Part shown: in pieces, positions 33,457 to 42,524 of the stretch | Layout of the letters: every line of letters begins with the position of its first letter | Numbering within the stretch: the first letter of the stretch is position 1 | Assembly: GCA_035307385.1 (NCBI GenBank) | Contig: DATGID010000079.1 | Location: 124,001-188,000 of the forward strand | Source of the DNA: DATBHW01 sp035307385 | GTDB taxonomy: Bacteria; Chloroflexota; Ktedonobacteria; Ktedonobacterales; DATBGS01 | Direction: 5' to 3' | DNA length: 64,000 bases | Position numbers and translations under genes: made by a program | Notes under the pieces: model-generated | What the model was told of the DNA's origin: nothing | Database searches by the model: none | The model's input: only the letters and a program-made list of their open reading frames with translations

Positions 33457-33574
33457 TGGTAATGTCTCGCTTTAGCTGTGGGATGCGCGAATGAAGGCGC
33501 GCATCATCAGAAGAATACCGCATTGCAGGCCCAAGAGCAAGAAGAGGGCGGCAGCGCGCGCCCTTGTCGGTTTG

Positions 33575-33583
33575 TGCTATGCT
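33575..33583 (+). promoter_or_regulatory. possible extended -10 promoter of topA
   Basis: TG-C-TATGCT about 170 nt upstream of the topA ATG, without a -35. The 299-nt stretch 33457-33755 holds no supported gene. Confidence 0.25.
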
Positions 33584-33755
33584 GTTGGAAGAAGAGATGA
33601 AGGGACTGATCTGGTGCGGGAAGGTGAGGGTTGAGAGTGGCTGAAGAACGCTGCCTTGTCGCTCACGGGGCAGGCAGGAACAATCAGGGTGCGCATGGTG
33701 TGGATGATGACTACCGACAGCATTGCGCATGGATTCAGGTAGGTGTGAGACACAG

Positions 33756-36269
33756 ATGGCAAAAAAACTGGTAATTGTGGAGTCTCCGGCAAAAGCGAAA
33801 ACTATCGAAAAATTTCTGGGCGCTGATTTTGAGGTGCGCGCCTCGATGGGGCATATCATGGACCTGCCCAAGAAGGGGATGGGTGTCACCCTGCCCAAAA
33901 AAGGCAAGCAGACGGCTAGCGCGCATGATTTTGAACCCAAGTATGAGGTCATCGAGAAAAAAGAGAAGCTGATCAGCGAACTCAAAGCAGCGGCGAAGAA
34001 AGCGGAGACCGTTTACCTGGCGCCAGACCCGGACCGTGAGGGCGAGTTTATCGCGTGGTCGCTGAAGAGCGCGCTTGATTTACGCGCCCCGCAGCGCGCG
34101 GTCTTCAATGAAATCACCAAGCGCGCGGTACAAGATGCCATCAGCCACCCGCGAATCATTGACGAAGACCTGTTCAATGCTCAGCAGGCCCGCCGCGTGC
34201 TGGACCGGCTGGTGGGATATAAGATCAGCCCGCTGCTCTGGCGGCGCGTGCAATCAGGGACCAGCGCCGGGCGCGTGCAGTCGGTGGCGCTGCGCCTGAT
34301 CTGCGAGCGCGAGGGCGAGATTCGCGCTTTTGTGCCAGAGGAATACTGGACGATTGTGGCACATCTGAGCAAGCAGAAGCAGCGCAAGACCTTCGAGGCG
34401 CAGTTGTTTGCCCATCTGAACGCCAAGGGTGAGGCCGAGGAGGCTCAAGACCAGGCGGCAGAAAGCGCGGCAAGCAAAGACAGCGCGGCCAAAAATGGCA
34501 ACGGCAAAAAGGGCAAGGCTGCCAATGGCGACGAGCCGGAGCGCACGCGCATCAAGATCGGCAGCGAGGCCGAGGCCAAGGCCATCCTGGCGGAACTGGA
34601 GGGCGCGGCCTATCGCGTGCGCAGCATCGAGCAGAAGGACGTGCGCCGCCAGCCCTGGCTGCCCTATACCACCAGTACGATGCAGCAGGATGCCTCGGTG
34701 CGGCTGCGCTTTGCGCCCAAACGGACGATGAGCCTGGCCCAGCAGTTGTACGAAGGCTTGGAGGTGGGCGAGCGCGGGCACCAGGGCTTAATTACGTATA
34801 TGCGCACCGACTCGACGCGCGTCTCGGCTGAAGCTCAGCAGGCCGTCAAAGCGTTTGTAAAAGGCCACTTTGGCGAAGACTATGTTGGCGAAGGACGCAG
34901 CAGCAAGGCCAAGGCGACGGTGCAGGATGCCCACGAGGCGATTCGCCCCACGGATGTCACCCTGACGCCCGACGCGGTGAAAGCGTATTTGTCGCCCGAC
35001 CTCTTCAAGCTCTATCAATTGATCTGGCGGCGCTTCGTGGCGGCCTTTATGGCTCCGGCGGTCTTCGATACTGTGCGCGTGGATATTACGGCGGCCAGGT
35101 ATCTCTTCCGTGCCACCGGCTCGAACCTGAAGTTCCCCGGCTTTTATGCCGTCTGGCCGCGTGAAGAGGATGAGGAGCCGCTGCCGCCGCTGGAAGCGGG
35201 CGAACCGTTGGACTTGCACAAGCTTGAGCCTGACCAGCATTTCACGCAGCCGCCGCCGCGCTACAGCGAGGCCAGCCTGATTAAAGAGCTAGAGGAGCGC
35301 GGCATTGGCCGCCCCAGCACCTATGTGCCGATTGTTTCGACCATCCAGGAGCGCGGCTATGTGGAGCAGCAAGAGCGCCGCTTTGTCCCGACCTGGCTGG
35401 GCGAGACGGTCAACGAGGTGATGATCAAGCACTTCCCTGAAATTGTCGATGTGGGCTTTACGGTGGATATGGAGCAGAAGCTGGATTCCATCGAGGAGGG
35501 CCAGCAGGAATGGACAGCCTTCCTGCGCCGCTTCTATGATGATTTCAGGCAAACGCTTGACCGCGCCGAGGTCGACATGCCCAAGGTGCAGAAGCCGGTT
35601 GAGGAGATCGACGAGCTTTGCCCCGATTGTGGCCGTCCGCTGGTCATTCGCAGCGGGCGCTTCGGCCCGTTTATCTCCTGCTCTGGCTTTCCCGAATGCG
35701 CGTTCAAAAAGAAGATTGTGGATAAGACCGGCGCGCTCTGCCCACAATGCGGCGGCGATCTGGTGGTGCGCAAGACGAAGAAGCGCGGCAAGGTCTTCTA
35801 TGGCTGCGCGAACTACCCGACCTGCAACTTTGCCATCTGGGATCGTCCGCTGGCTGAACCCTGCCCCAATTGTGGCGGGCTGCTGACCATCGCGCAGGGC
35901 AAACAGATAGCCGTCTGTACAGCGTGCCACGCCATGATCGAAGGTCTCGGCCAGGAGGGCGCTGCCGCTGTCTCAGTCGTCGGCTTTGCCGCGCCGAGCC
36001 AGAACGGTCACGCTTCATCCAGAGCGGGCGCGAAGTCTGGCGCGCAAGCCAGCGGAACTTCGGCCAGGCGCAGCGCTGCCAGAGGCGGCAAGACCACGGC
36101 CCGCGCGACGGCTCGCAAGACTGTTACGCGCAAAGCCAGCGCCGGGACAAAAACGGCGAGCGGCGCGGCAAAGTCAACCACGACGAAACGCGCCACAACG
36201 AAGGCGGCTGCCACGTCGGCCACTGCTCGACGAGCAGCGACAAAGAAAGAGACCGTACCGCTCTCCTAA
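33756..36269 (+). CDS. topA: DNA topoisomerase I (type IA)
   Basis: Relaxes negative supercoils through a 5'-phosphotyrosyl intermediate. The 837-aa protein begins with the Toprim domain (LVIVESPAKAKTIEKFLG and PDPDREGE), followed by the cleavage domain with active-site Tyr at about residue 348 in GLITYMRTDST. Three C-terminal Cys4 zinc ribbons (about 620-735) and an Ala/Thr/Lys-rich basic tail (about 745-837) follow. A low-complexity Ala/Lys/Asp insertion sits near residues 225-262. ATG 33756 starts the conserved MAKKLVIVESP sequence; upstream frame is rejected. The basic tail resembles that of the PP2C at 16853-18016. Confidence 0.95.
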   Translation: MAKKLVIVESPAKAKTIEKFLGADFEVRASMGHIMDLPKKGMGVTLPKKGKQTASAHDFEPKYEVIEKKEKLISELKAAAKKAETVYLAPDPDREGEFIAWSLKSALDLRAPQRAVFNEITKRAVQDAISHPRIIDEDLFNAQQARRVLDRLVGYKISPLLWRRVQSGTSAGRVQSVALRLICEREGEIRAFVPEEYWTIVAHLSKQKQRKTFEAQLFAHLNAKGEAEEAQDQAAESAASKDSAAKNGNGKKGKAANGDEPERTRIKIGSEAEAKAILAELEGAAYRVRSIEQKDVRRQPWLPYTTSTMQQDASVRLRFAPKRTMSLAQQLYEGLEVGERGHQGLITYMRTDSTRVSAEAQQAVKAFVKGHFGEDYVGEGRSSKAKATVQDAHEAIRPTDVTLTPDAVKAYLSPDLFKLYQLIWRRFVAAFMAPAVFDTVRVDITAARYLFRATGSNLKFPGFYAVWPREEDEEPLPPLEAGEPLDLHKLEPDQHFTQPPPRYSEASLIKELEERGIGRPSTYVPIVSTIQERGYVEQQERRFVPTWLGETVNEVMIKHFPEIVDVGFTVDMEQKLDSIEEGQQEWTAFLRRFYDDFRQTLDRAEVDMPKVQKPVEEIDELCPDCGRPLVIRSGRFGPFISCSGFPECAFKKKIVDKTGALCPQCGGDLVVRKTKKRGKVFYGCANYPTCNFAIWDRPLAEPCPNCGGLLTIAQGKQIAVCTACHAMIEGLGQEGAAAVSVVGFAAPSQNGHASSRAGAKSGAQASGTSARRSAARGGKTTARATARKTVTRKASAGTKTASGAAKSTTTKRATTKAAATSATARRAATKKETVPLS

Positions 36270-36334
36270 ATGGTAAACTTATGAGAGTGCGGACGCTTCA
36301 TAAGAGAAGATAGCGAAAGTACAGGGAAGCAACG

Positions 36335-36919
36335 GTGAGCAATTATCTGGGGCAACCCGTGCGGGCGACGACCATCCTGGCCGTACGGCGCGCCGGGCAG
36401 GTGGCGATTGCGGGGGATGGGCAGGTGACGGTGGGCGATGCCGTGATGAAACATACGGCGCGCAAGATTCGGCTGCTGCGTGATGGCAAGGTGCTGGCCG
36501 GTTTTGCCGGTTCGACGGCTGATGCCCTCACGCTGTTTGATAAGTTCGAGGCGCAGTTAAACACCGCGCAGGGCAATTTACGCAAGGCGGCTGTGGAACT
36601 GACCAAAGATTGGCGCACGGATAAGTATCTGCGCCGTCTGGAGGCGATGCTGGTGGTGGCCGACAGCGAACAAATCCTGGTGCTCAGCGGCGATGGCGAT
36701 GTGATCGAACCCGATGGCGGGGTGATTGCGATTGGCTCAGGTGGCAACTACGCGCAGGCGGCGGCGACGGCGCTGCTGCAATATTCTGAGCTTTCTGCCG
36801 CCGAAATTGCCCGCGCCGCGTTAGAGATTGCAGCCTCAATCTGCATTTATACGAATAATCAGATTGCGTTACATGTGCTTGAAAGCCAGGGAGCGGAGGT
36901 CGGAGGAAGCGGGACATGA
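36335..36919 (+). CDS. hslV: ATP-dependent protease subunit HslV
   Basis: The 194-aa threonine peptidase ring of the HslUV (ClpQY) protease. The catalytic threonine is the Thr at about residue 12 in ATTILAVRR, exposed after removal of the short propeptide; the GDGQVT, KIRLL and GSGGNYA motifs follow. It starts with GTG and overlaps hslU by 4 nt (ATGA), so both subunits are translated together. Confidence 0.94.
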   Translation: MSNYLGQPVRATTILAVRRAGQVAIAGDGQVTVGDAVMKHTARKIRLLRDGKVLAGFAGSTADALTLFDKFEAQLNTAQGNLRKAAVELTKDWRTDKYLRRLEAMLVVADSEQILVLSGDGDVIEPDGGVIAIGSGGNYAQAAATALLQYSELSAAEIARAALEIAASICIYTNNQIALHVLESQGAEVGGSGT

Positions 36920-38379
36920 AAGATTTGACACCTCAAGAAATTGTGCGCGAGTTGGATCGCTATATCGTGGGGCAGCCTGAGGCCAAGCGGGCCGTTGCGG
37001 TGGCGCTGCGCAATCGCTATCGCCGCTTGCAGCTTGCCCCGGACGTGCAGGCCGAGATTACCCCCAAGAATATCCTGATGATTGGCCCCACCGGCGTAGG
37101 CAAGACGGAGATTGCCCGCCGTCTGGCAAAGCTGGCCGATGCTCCCTTTGTCAAAGTCGAGGCGACGAAATTTACCCAGGTCGGCTATGTGGGGCGCGAT
37201 GTGGAGTCGATCATCCGCGACCTGATGGATACGGCCATGAACATGGTCCACGAAGAAAAGCAGAGCCAGGTGCAGGAGCAGGCTGAAAGCCTGGCGCATC
37301 AGCGCATCCTCAACTATCTGCTGGAGCCATCCAAAGCCGAGAGCGCCGACAGTGAGGCCAGAGGGCTGGCTGAGAAAAACGGCGCGGCGACCAGCGCGCG
37401 TGATCTGCTGCTGACCGAATCGGTGGGCGTGGAAAAATCTAGCAAAGTCGGCGCGCGCGCGGCCAAGCCTGCCGGGCGCGAGCAGCGTGTCACCAAGGCC
37501 AGGCGCAAGCGTGTCGCGGAGATGCTGGCGAATCACCAGTTGGAAGAGCAAATCATCGAGATCGAGCTAGAGCCAGATGATGGCTATACCTCGGTGCTGG
37601 AGTTTGTCGCTGGCATGGCCTCCGATGATGGCGAGGGCGAGTTTCAGGAATTGATCGGCTCGATGCCCGGCCAGCGCAAGCGCTCGCGGCGCGTTTCGGT
37701 GAAGGAGGCGCGGCGCATTCTGACCCAGGAAGAGGCCAATAAGCTGATTGATTTCGATCAGGTGGTCGAAGACGCGACCCGGCGCGTCGAACAGTCGGGC
37801 GTCGTCTTTCTGGATGAGTTGGACAAGGTGGCCGGAGCCAAGGTGGAGATGGGGCCGGATGTTTCCGGGCAAGGTGTGCAGCGCGATCTGCTGCCCATTG
37901 TGGAAGGCTCGACGGTGATGACCCGCTACGGGCCGGTGAAAACCGATCATGTGCTCTGGATTGCCGCCGGAGCGTTTTACAGCGCCAAGCCCAGCGATCT
38001 GATTCCTGAATTGCAGGGACGCTTTCCCTTGCGTGTGGAACTGCAAAACCTGAGCACCGCCGATTTCAAGGCCATTCTGACCCAGCCAGAAAACGCGCTG
38101 ACCCGGCAATACCAGGCGCTGCTGCGCACCGAAGAGGTGGAACTGGTCTTCACGGAAGATGGCCTGGAAGAGATGGCAAACATGGCGGCGGAGATGAATC
38201 TGCGGCAGGAGAACATCGGCGCGCGTCGGCTGCATACGATCATCGAGAAGTTGCTAGAGGAGCTTTCCTTTGACGCGCCCAGGCTGCGCGGCCAGACGGT
38301 CACGCTGGACCGGGCATTCGTCAAGGCACGGCTGGATGGCCTGATGAAGAACGAAGATTTGAGCAAATACATCTTGTGA
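36916..38379 (+). CDS. hslU: HslU ATPase subunit of the HslUV protease
   Basis: The 487-aa AAA+ unfoldase that feeds substrates to HslV. It starts MKDLTPQEIVRELDRYIVGQ, with Walker A GPTGVGKTE at about residues 57-65, Walker B VVFLDELDK and the sensor/arginine-finger part LQGRFPLRVEL. The central I-domain (about 115-255) is longer than in E. coli and includes a charged Ala/Lys segment. The C-terminal tail ends NEDLSKYIL, which inserts into HslV. The rpsT promoter begins 2 nt after its stop. Confidence 0.95.
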   Translation: MKDLTPQEIVRELDRYIVGQPEAKRAVAVALRNRYRRLQLAPDVQAEITPKNILMIGPTGVGKTEIARRLAKLADAPFVKVEATKFTQVGYVGRDVESIIRDLMDTAMNMVHEEKQSQVQEQAESLAHQRILNYLLEPSKAESADSEARGLAEKNGAATSARDLLLTESVGVEKSSKVGARAAKPAGREQRVTKARRKRVAEMLANHQLEEQIIEIELEPDDGYTSVLEFVAGMASDDGEGEFQELIGSMPGQRKRSRRVSVKEARRILTQEEANKLIDFDQVVEDATRRVEQSGVVFLDELDKVAGAKVEMGPDVSGQGVQRDLLPIVEGSTVMTRYGPVKTDHVLWIAAGAFYSAKPSDLIPELQGRFPLRVELQNLSTADFKAILTQPENALTRQYQALLRTEEVELVFTEDGLEEMANMAAEMNLRQENIGARRLHTIIEKLLEELSFDAPRLRGQTVTLDRAFVKARLDGLMKNEDLSKYIL

Positions 38380-38381
38380 TT

Positions 38382-38410
38382 TGCTATTTTTGCGTCGGTC
38401 TGCTATACTT
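38382..38410 (+). promoter_or_regulatory. promoter of rpsT
   Basis: TTGCTA, 17 nt, TATACT, with TG-C extended -10. It produces a leader of about 97 nt before the ATG at 38514, containing a small hairpin TGGCG-GG-CGCCA (38450-38461). Confidence 0.6.
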
Positions 38411-38513
38411 TCCAGACGTGATTATCTGGAATCGTTGCTGTGCCCATCTGGCGGGCGCCAACGCTTTCATTTTTTGAGAAACCTTGAAGATTTTTGGGAG
38501 GATTTGCGCTCTC

Positions 38514-38789
38514 ATGCCCAACACCAAATCGGCAGCCAAGCGCGTGCGGATTGAGCAGAAGCGCCGGGCACGCAACCGGGCGGTAAAGTCATCCGTCAAG
38601 ACGTATATCGGTAAGGCCCAGCGCGCGATTGTCGCGCAGCCGGATGAAGAGACAACAGTGGCGGCGGTGCGCCAGGCGATTAGTCAGCTTGATCGCGCGG
38701 CGACCAAAGGCGTGCTGCATCCCAATAATGCTGCTCGCCGCAAGTCGCGTCTGATGAAGCGTCTGAACGCTGCCACAGCCGAAGGCTGA
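38514..38789 (+). CDS. rpsT: 30S ribosomal protein S20
   Basis: A 91-aa basic, helical primary 16S rRNA binder. Begins MPNTKSAAKRVRIEQKRR and carries the late-conserved KGVLHPNNAARRKSRLMKRL. Normal size. GGGAGGA stands 12 nt before the ATG, which is a longer spacing than usual. It has its own promoter, so it is independent of hslVU. Confidence 0.95.
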   Translation: MPNTKSAAKRVRIEQKRRARNRAVKSSVKTYIGKAQRAIVAQPDEETTVAAVRQAISQLDRAATKGVLHPNNAARRKSRLMKRLNAATAEG

Positions 38790-38921
38790 TTGCCCGGCCA
38801 CGCTGGCAGGACTTCTCTGCCAATTGCGTCGGGATGAATGACCCTTCAATCATCGCTTACGGGGTGCCTGGCCCTTGCGCCGGGCATTGCTGTTTCTGGC
38901 GCGTGTGTCAGGTGGCTGCTC

Positions 38922-40832
38922 ATGTCTTCCCACTCATCGGACCAGCCTATGACCTCTGCGGAGCGCGGCGCGTATCTGCTCTCGCCTGGTGATCTACCAA
39001 GCGCCTTGATTGATCTTGCCCGGCAGGTTCGGTCAGCGTCTTCCGAGGCCGACGCGCAGCGCGCGGCAGCTTTGTTCTTGCTGCAATATTTCCAGGCTGG
39101 CCGCGTAGAACTGCGGTTGGTCGGTGGTGTGGCTGGCCTCGTGGCGACCAGCGCGACAGATGGCTCGATCACGTTGCTTCCATTGCCTGCCGCAGCCGAT
39201 GAGCCAGGTGCTCTGACAGCGCCGCTTCCACTGCCAGCCCCAGCCGATCAGCGCGCGCAAGACCGCGAAGCTGGACATACCACCCTTTCGGCACTGCTGC
39301 ATGAGGACGGGGAGACGCCTGGCTCCATAGAGTTGACTCAGCCGCGTGCCGGGCGGTTCACAGCGGAGCAGGACAATACCCTGCCACCCATTGCGGAGTA
39401 CATCGCCCTGCTGCTGCGCGATTGGCGGCAGCGTGAGCAGATTGGCGACCTGGCCGTGATGGCCGAGCGCAGCCGCCTGGCGCGCGAACTGCACGACACC
39501 GTGGCTCAATCACTGGTGGCGCTGGTCCTGCGGCTGGAACACCTCGACGAATCACGCCCGGAGATCGCCGAGGCGCGGCTGCTGGCGCGGCGGGCGTTGG
39601 AGGATACGCGCCGGGCCATCTGGGGATTGCGCCCTGCCCTGCTGGATTCCTTGCCGTTTCACGAGGCGTTGGCGCGTGAAGTGGAGCAGGTGGCTGATGA
39701 AGGCGGCCTATCCAGCCGTGTCAGCGTCGTGGGCACGCCGCGCCCGTTGCTGCCGCAGCAGGAGATGGCGTTGTTTCGCATCGCCCAGGAAGCGCTTTCC
39801 AACACGATTCGCCACGCGGCAGCCCGTCGGGTGCGCGCCAGCCTGAGCTATCTGGATGACGGCGCGCGGCTGCTGATCGAAGATGATGGGCGTGGCTTTG
39901 ACCTCAATGCGCCTGAAATGCCGAAGCAGCCGCGCGCCATGCCGTCGTTCCTGCCCTATTTTGATGACCCCAGTTCGCCTGGCACGTCCAGCGCGGTGGG
40001 GCATTTCGGCTTGCAAACAATGCGCGAGCGGGCACGGCTGGTTGCTGGCTGGCTGACGCTGGAAAGCGTGCCCGGCCAGGGCACGCGCGTCATCGTCGAT
40101 TTGCCCTACGCGCCGCTTCCAGAACTGCTGCTCCCGCCTGCCGAACCGGAGGCGGCCAGGACGCGCCCAGCCTCGCTGCCAGCCACTCTGACCGGGCGCA
40201 TTCGCATTCTGGTAGCTGACGACCACGCTGTGATTCGCGCGGGCATGCGGCGGCTGCTCGAGAGCTATCCTGATTTCGAGGTGGTGGGCGAGGCGGCAGA
40301 TGGCCTGGAAGCGCTGGCCGAGGCGCAAGACCTTGGCCCGCAAGTGATTTTGATGGATATGCGCATGCCGGGGATGAACGGCCTGGAAGCGCTGCGCCAG
40401 TTGCGCGCCTCCAACCCTGATGTACATATCTTGATGCTTTCGGCCTTTGAGCAGGACGAAGATGTGTTGGAAAGCCTTAAAGCAGGCGCCAGCGGCTATG
40501 TCTTGAAAGACATGGCCCCCGACGAACTGGCCCAGGCGATTCGCGCCGTTGCCCAGGGCGAAACGCTGCTGGCCCCCGGCCTGACCGGCAAGCTGGTTGA
40601 TCGCCTGGCAAGACCGCCGCAGACAGACCCCACCAGCCTGCTGACGGCGCGCGAATCTGAAGTGCTGCGTGCCCTGGCAAACGGTTTGCGCAATAAAGAG
40701 ATTGCGCGGCAGCTTTACGTCAGCGAGCGCACGGTGACTTTTCATCTGGCAAACATTTACCAAAAGCTCGGCGTAACCAGCCGCACCGAAGCGCTCAGCC
40801 GGGCGCTGGAATTTGGCCTGCTCAAATCCTGA
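38922..40832 (+). CDS. One-piece two-component protein: histidine kinase, receiver and LuxR-type DNA-binding domain
   Basis: A single ~636-aa chain that holds a whole two-component system. Residues about 20-170 are a GAF-like sensor. A NarX/DesK-type kinase follows: RLARELHDTVAQSL with phospho-His at about 191, then an HATPase core with IAQEALSNTIRHA and DDGRGF. A NarL/LuxR response regulator completes it: phospho-Asp at about 479 in VILMDMRMPG, Lys at about 529, and a C-terminal LuxR helix-turn-helix (LTARESEVLRALANGLRNKEIARQL). ATG 38922 follows AGGTGG; an upstream ATG at 38838 is possible. No transmembrane helix is seen, so it is cytosolic. No frameshift separates the parts. Confidence 0.9.
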   Translation: MSSHSSDQPMTSAERGAYLLSPGDLPSALIDLARQVRSASSEADAQRAAALFLLQYFQAGRVELRLVGGVAGLVATSATDGSITLLPLPAAADEPGALTAPLPLPAPADQRAQDREAGHTTLSALLHEDGETPGSIELTQPRAGRFTAEQDNTLPPIAEYIALLLRDWRQREQIGDLAVMAERSRLARELHDTVAQSLVALVLRLEHLDESRPEIAEARLLARRALEDTRRAIWGLRPALLDSLPFHEALAREVEQVADEGGLSSRVSVVGTPRPLLPQQEMALFRIAQEALSNTIRHAAARRVRASLSYLDDGARLLIEDDGRGFDLNAPEMPKQPRAMPSFLPYFDDPSSPGTSSAVGHFGLQTMRERARLVAGWLTLESVPGQGTRVIVDLPYAPLPELLLPPAEPEAARTRPASLPATLTGRIRILVADDHAVIRAGMRRLLESYPDFEVVGEAADGLEALAEAQDLGPQVILMDMRMPGMNGLEALRQLRASNPDVHILMLSAFEQDEDVLESLKAGASGYVLKDMAPDELAQAIRAVAQGETLLAPGLTGKLVDRLARPPQTDPTSLLTARESEVLRALANGLRNKEIARQLYVSERTVTFHLANIYQKLGVTSRTEALSRALEFGLLKS

Positions 40833-40943
40833 ACCGCTTTTCTGCTCCTGAGCCACCTTTCCTGCTAGCGCAAGCTCACCGTCAACGTGTTGCCAGGCAT
40901 CAGGCAGCATGTTCGTTCTGGTCAGCCTGCTGCTCGCGGGGCA

Positions 40944-41723
40944 TTATCGACTGATGCTCCAGATCACAGGCGATCCTGTTAAATCGGCATTAAAGGAAAG
41001 TGTGAAAGTCTGCGCGGAGGATGGGACTTCATAGCCCCAGGTTCCCTGAGAGAAGCTGCCAGCCTCGACTGCTCTGCTGTCCGGTGGAGTGAGACTCGGC
41101 AGGAACGCCTCAATATAGCTATTGCCCTGCGCGTCACGCAGTTCAAAATAGAGCAGTGTAGACAGCGGCTGCGCCTTAGTTGTCAGGTTCTCGAAGGTAC
41201 CCTGGATGATAAGGTACACTTTGCCGACATCTGGGGTCGGGTCAAACTGACTGGGGGCGTCGTTGGAAAAATTGGCGTTGGTGATAGTGATCTGCCATTC
41301 GTTATGGAAATTGACCTTATCTCCAATTGTATAAGTGTTCGCAGGAAGAGTAGCCGTCGGAGTTACGCCAGATGGCGACGTGGCGGCAGGAGAGGGACTG
41401 CTGGAAGTGGTTGCATTGCTCGATGTGTTTTTGCCGCCATTGGCGACCACTGCAAGGCCACCAATACAGCAAAGCAGGAACACAGCGGCCACGCCAACCA
41501 GAATAATCCAGAGAGCGCGTCTGGAACGCCAGAGCGGCTGTGGCCGCGCCACCCGTGGCTGAGCTGCCCTTGGAAGTGAATACTGGCCTGATGGCGGCCT
41601 CGGCTGAGATGGATAAGGTGGTGGCCCAGGAGGCTGTGGCAAAGGTCCAGATGGCAGGGGAAATGATTGAGAACCTGGCTCTGTTGGTTCTCCAGGCGAT
41701 TGTATGGGAGGTTCTTGTTCCAC
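40944..41723 (-). CDS. Membrane-anchored DUF4352 protein
   Basis: A 259-aa protein. The first ~65 residues are Pro/Gln/Ser-rich and cytosolic; a single transmembrane helix (about 72-93, LWIILVGVAAVFLLCCIGGLAVV) follows; then a Ser/Thr/Pro linker and a C-terminal immunoglobulin-like DUF4352 domain (GKVYLIIQGTFENLTTKAQPLS, LRDAQGNSY). The domain is on the outside and its ligand is unknown. The GTG at 41723 follows AAGGAAAA. It converges with the kinase gene. Confidence 0.82.
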   Translation of the reverse strand: MEQEPPIQSPGEPTEPGSQSFPLPSGPLPQPPGPPPYPSQPRPPSGQYSLPRAAQPRVARPQPLWRSRRALWIILVGVAAVFLLCCIGGLAVVANGGKNTSSNATTSSSPSPAATSPSGVTPTATLPANTYTIGDKVNFHNEWQITITNANFSNDAPSQFDPTPDVGKVYLIIQGTFENLTTKAQPLSTLLYFELRDAQGNSYIEAFLPSLTPPDSRAVEAGSFSQGTWGYEVPSSAQTFTLSFNADLTGSPVIWSISR

Positions 41724-41947
41724 AAGATTTTCCTTATGCGAGTTATGCTCAAGGGGTTGCGCTGCTTATCCTATCCTGCTTGTCAAGGTGGTTATCAATA
41801 AAAAATTGTTCATTTTGGCCGGCCACGACTTTTCAGGAATGAGTATAGCCATAACCGGATTGAAACAGGCGAAATGGAATACCCGATTACCTGGACTACA
41901 TCTATCCCAGGGAGGTACTTATCTATAGAGAGATTGGGGTAACGCAC

Positions 41948-42403
41948 ATGAGCCTGGATAAGCAGCTAGAAGACTTGCTCGCTGGGTTAGGAGTTGAGAT
42001 GGAGCGTGCCGCTGAAGACCCTTCTGATGAGGACGACGACGAGGAAGGCGAGGCGAAACTAGCAAATATTTCCCTTTTTCAAGCCTCGAAAGAACATTAT
42101 GGGGTCTTCTATCGTCTTGATTTGATAGAGTGCTGCCCACAGTTGCGGGTGTTTTTACCCGCCAACAGCGGGGTGGTCAAGATGGAGGGCTATCTTGTCT
42201 GCCCGCCCGAGCATTCGCCGCTGCGGGGCGCGTTTGAGCTGCTGGCCGCGCACGAAGGCAGCCCAGATTTCGAGATGCAGCAAGATACAATGCGTCAGCA
42301 CCTGCTTTTCGCCGTGGGGGAAATGATGAAGCGCCTCTTCTGGGCGGGCGACCTGGAAGAGATGCAGTTTCCGGCAGAAGTACTGGTGGAGCGCATCCTC
42401 TAA
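41948..42403 (+). CDS. Hypothetical protein
   Basis: A 151-aa acidic, soluble protein. I do not recognise the family. It has an acidic run of Asp/Glu at residues 25-35, a predicted mixed alpha/beta core (EHYGVFYRLDLIECCPQLRVF) and a helical C-terminal half. Its C-terminal region has phrases like LLFAVGEMMKRLFWAGDLEEM. The next gene upstream is convergent and the next downstream has its own promoter, so it may be monocistronic. It is real by codon use and by the AGGTACTTATC leader and ATG start. Confidence 0.6.
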   Translation: MSLDKQLEDLLAGLGVEMERAAEDPSDEDDDEEGEAKLANISLFQASKEHYGVFYRLDLIECCPQLRVFLPANSGVVKMEGYLVCPPEHSPLRGAFELLAAHEGSPDFEMQQDTMRQHLLFAVGEMMKRLFWAGDLEEMQFPAEVLVERIL

Positions 42404-42442
42404 TCTGAACGCCTTGTTGTTGAATGTTGAGCGCATCAGCAG

Positions 42443-42473
42443 TTGACAGCAGCGGCTCGGGGTGTGGTAGACT
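42443..42473 (+). promoter_or_regulatory. promoter of the translin-family gene
   Basis: Consensus TTGACA (42443-42448) with TAGACT (42468-42473) 19 nt later, preceded by TGG as an extended -10. The start site would be near 42480, which places the ATG at 42474 upstream of the transcript and supports the ATG at 42525. Confidence 0.45.
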
Positions 42474-42524
42474 ATGAGTGACCTGGCTCAGCCATTCTTC
42501 GTTACACCAGCAGGTAGGCAAGAG

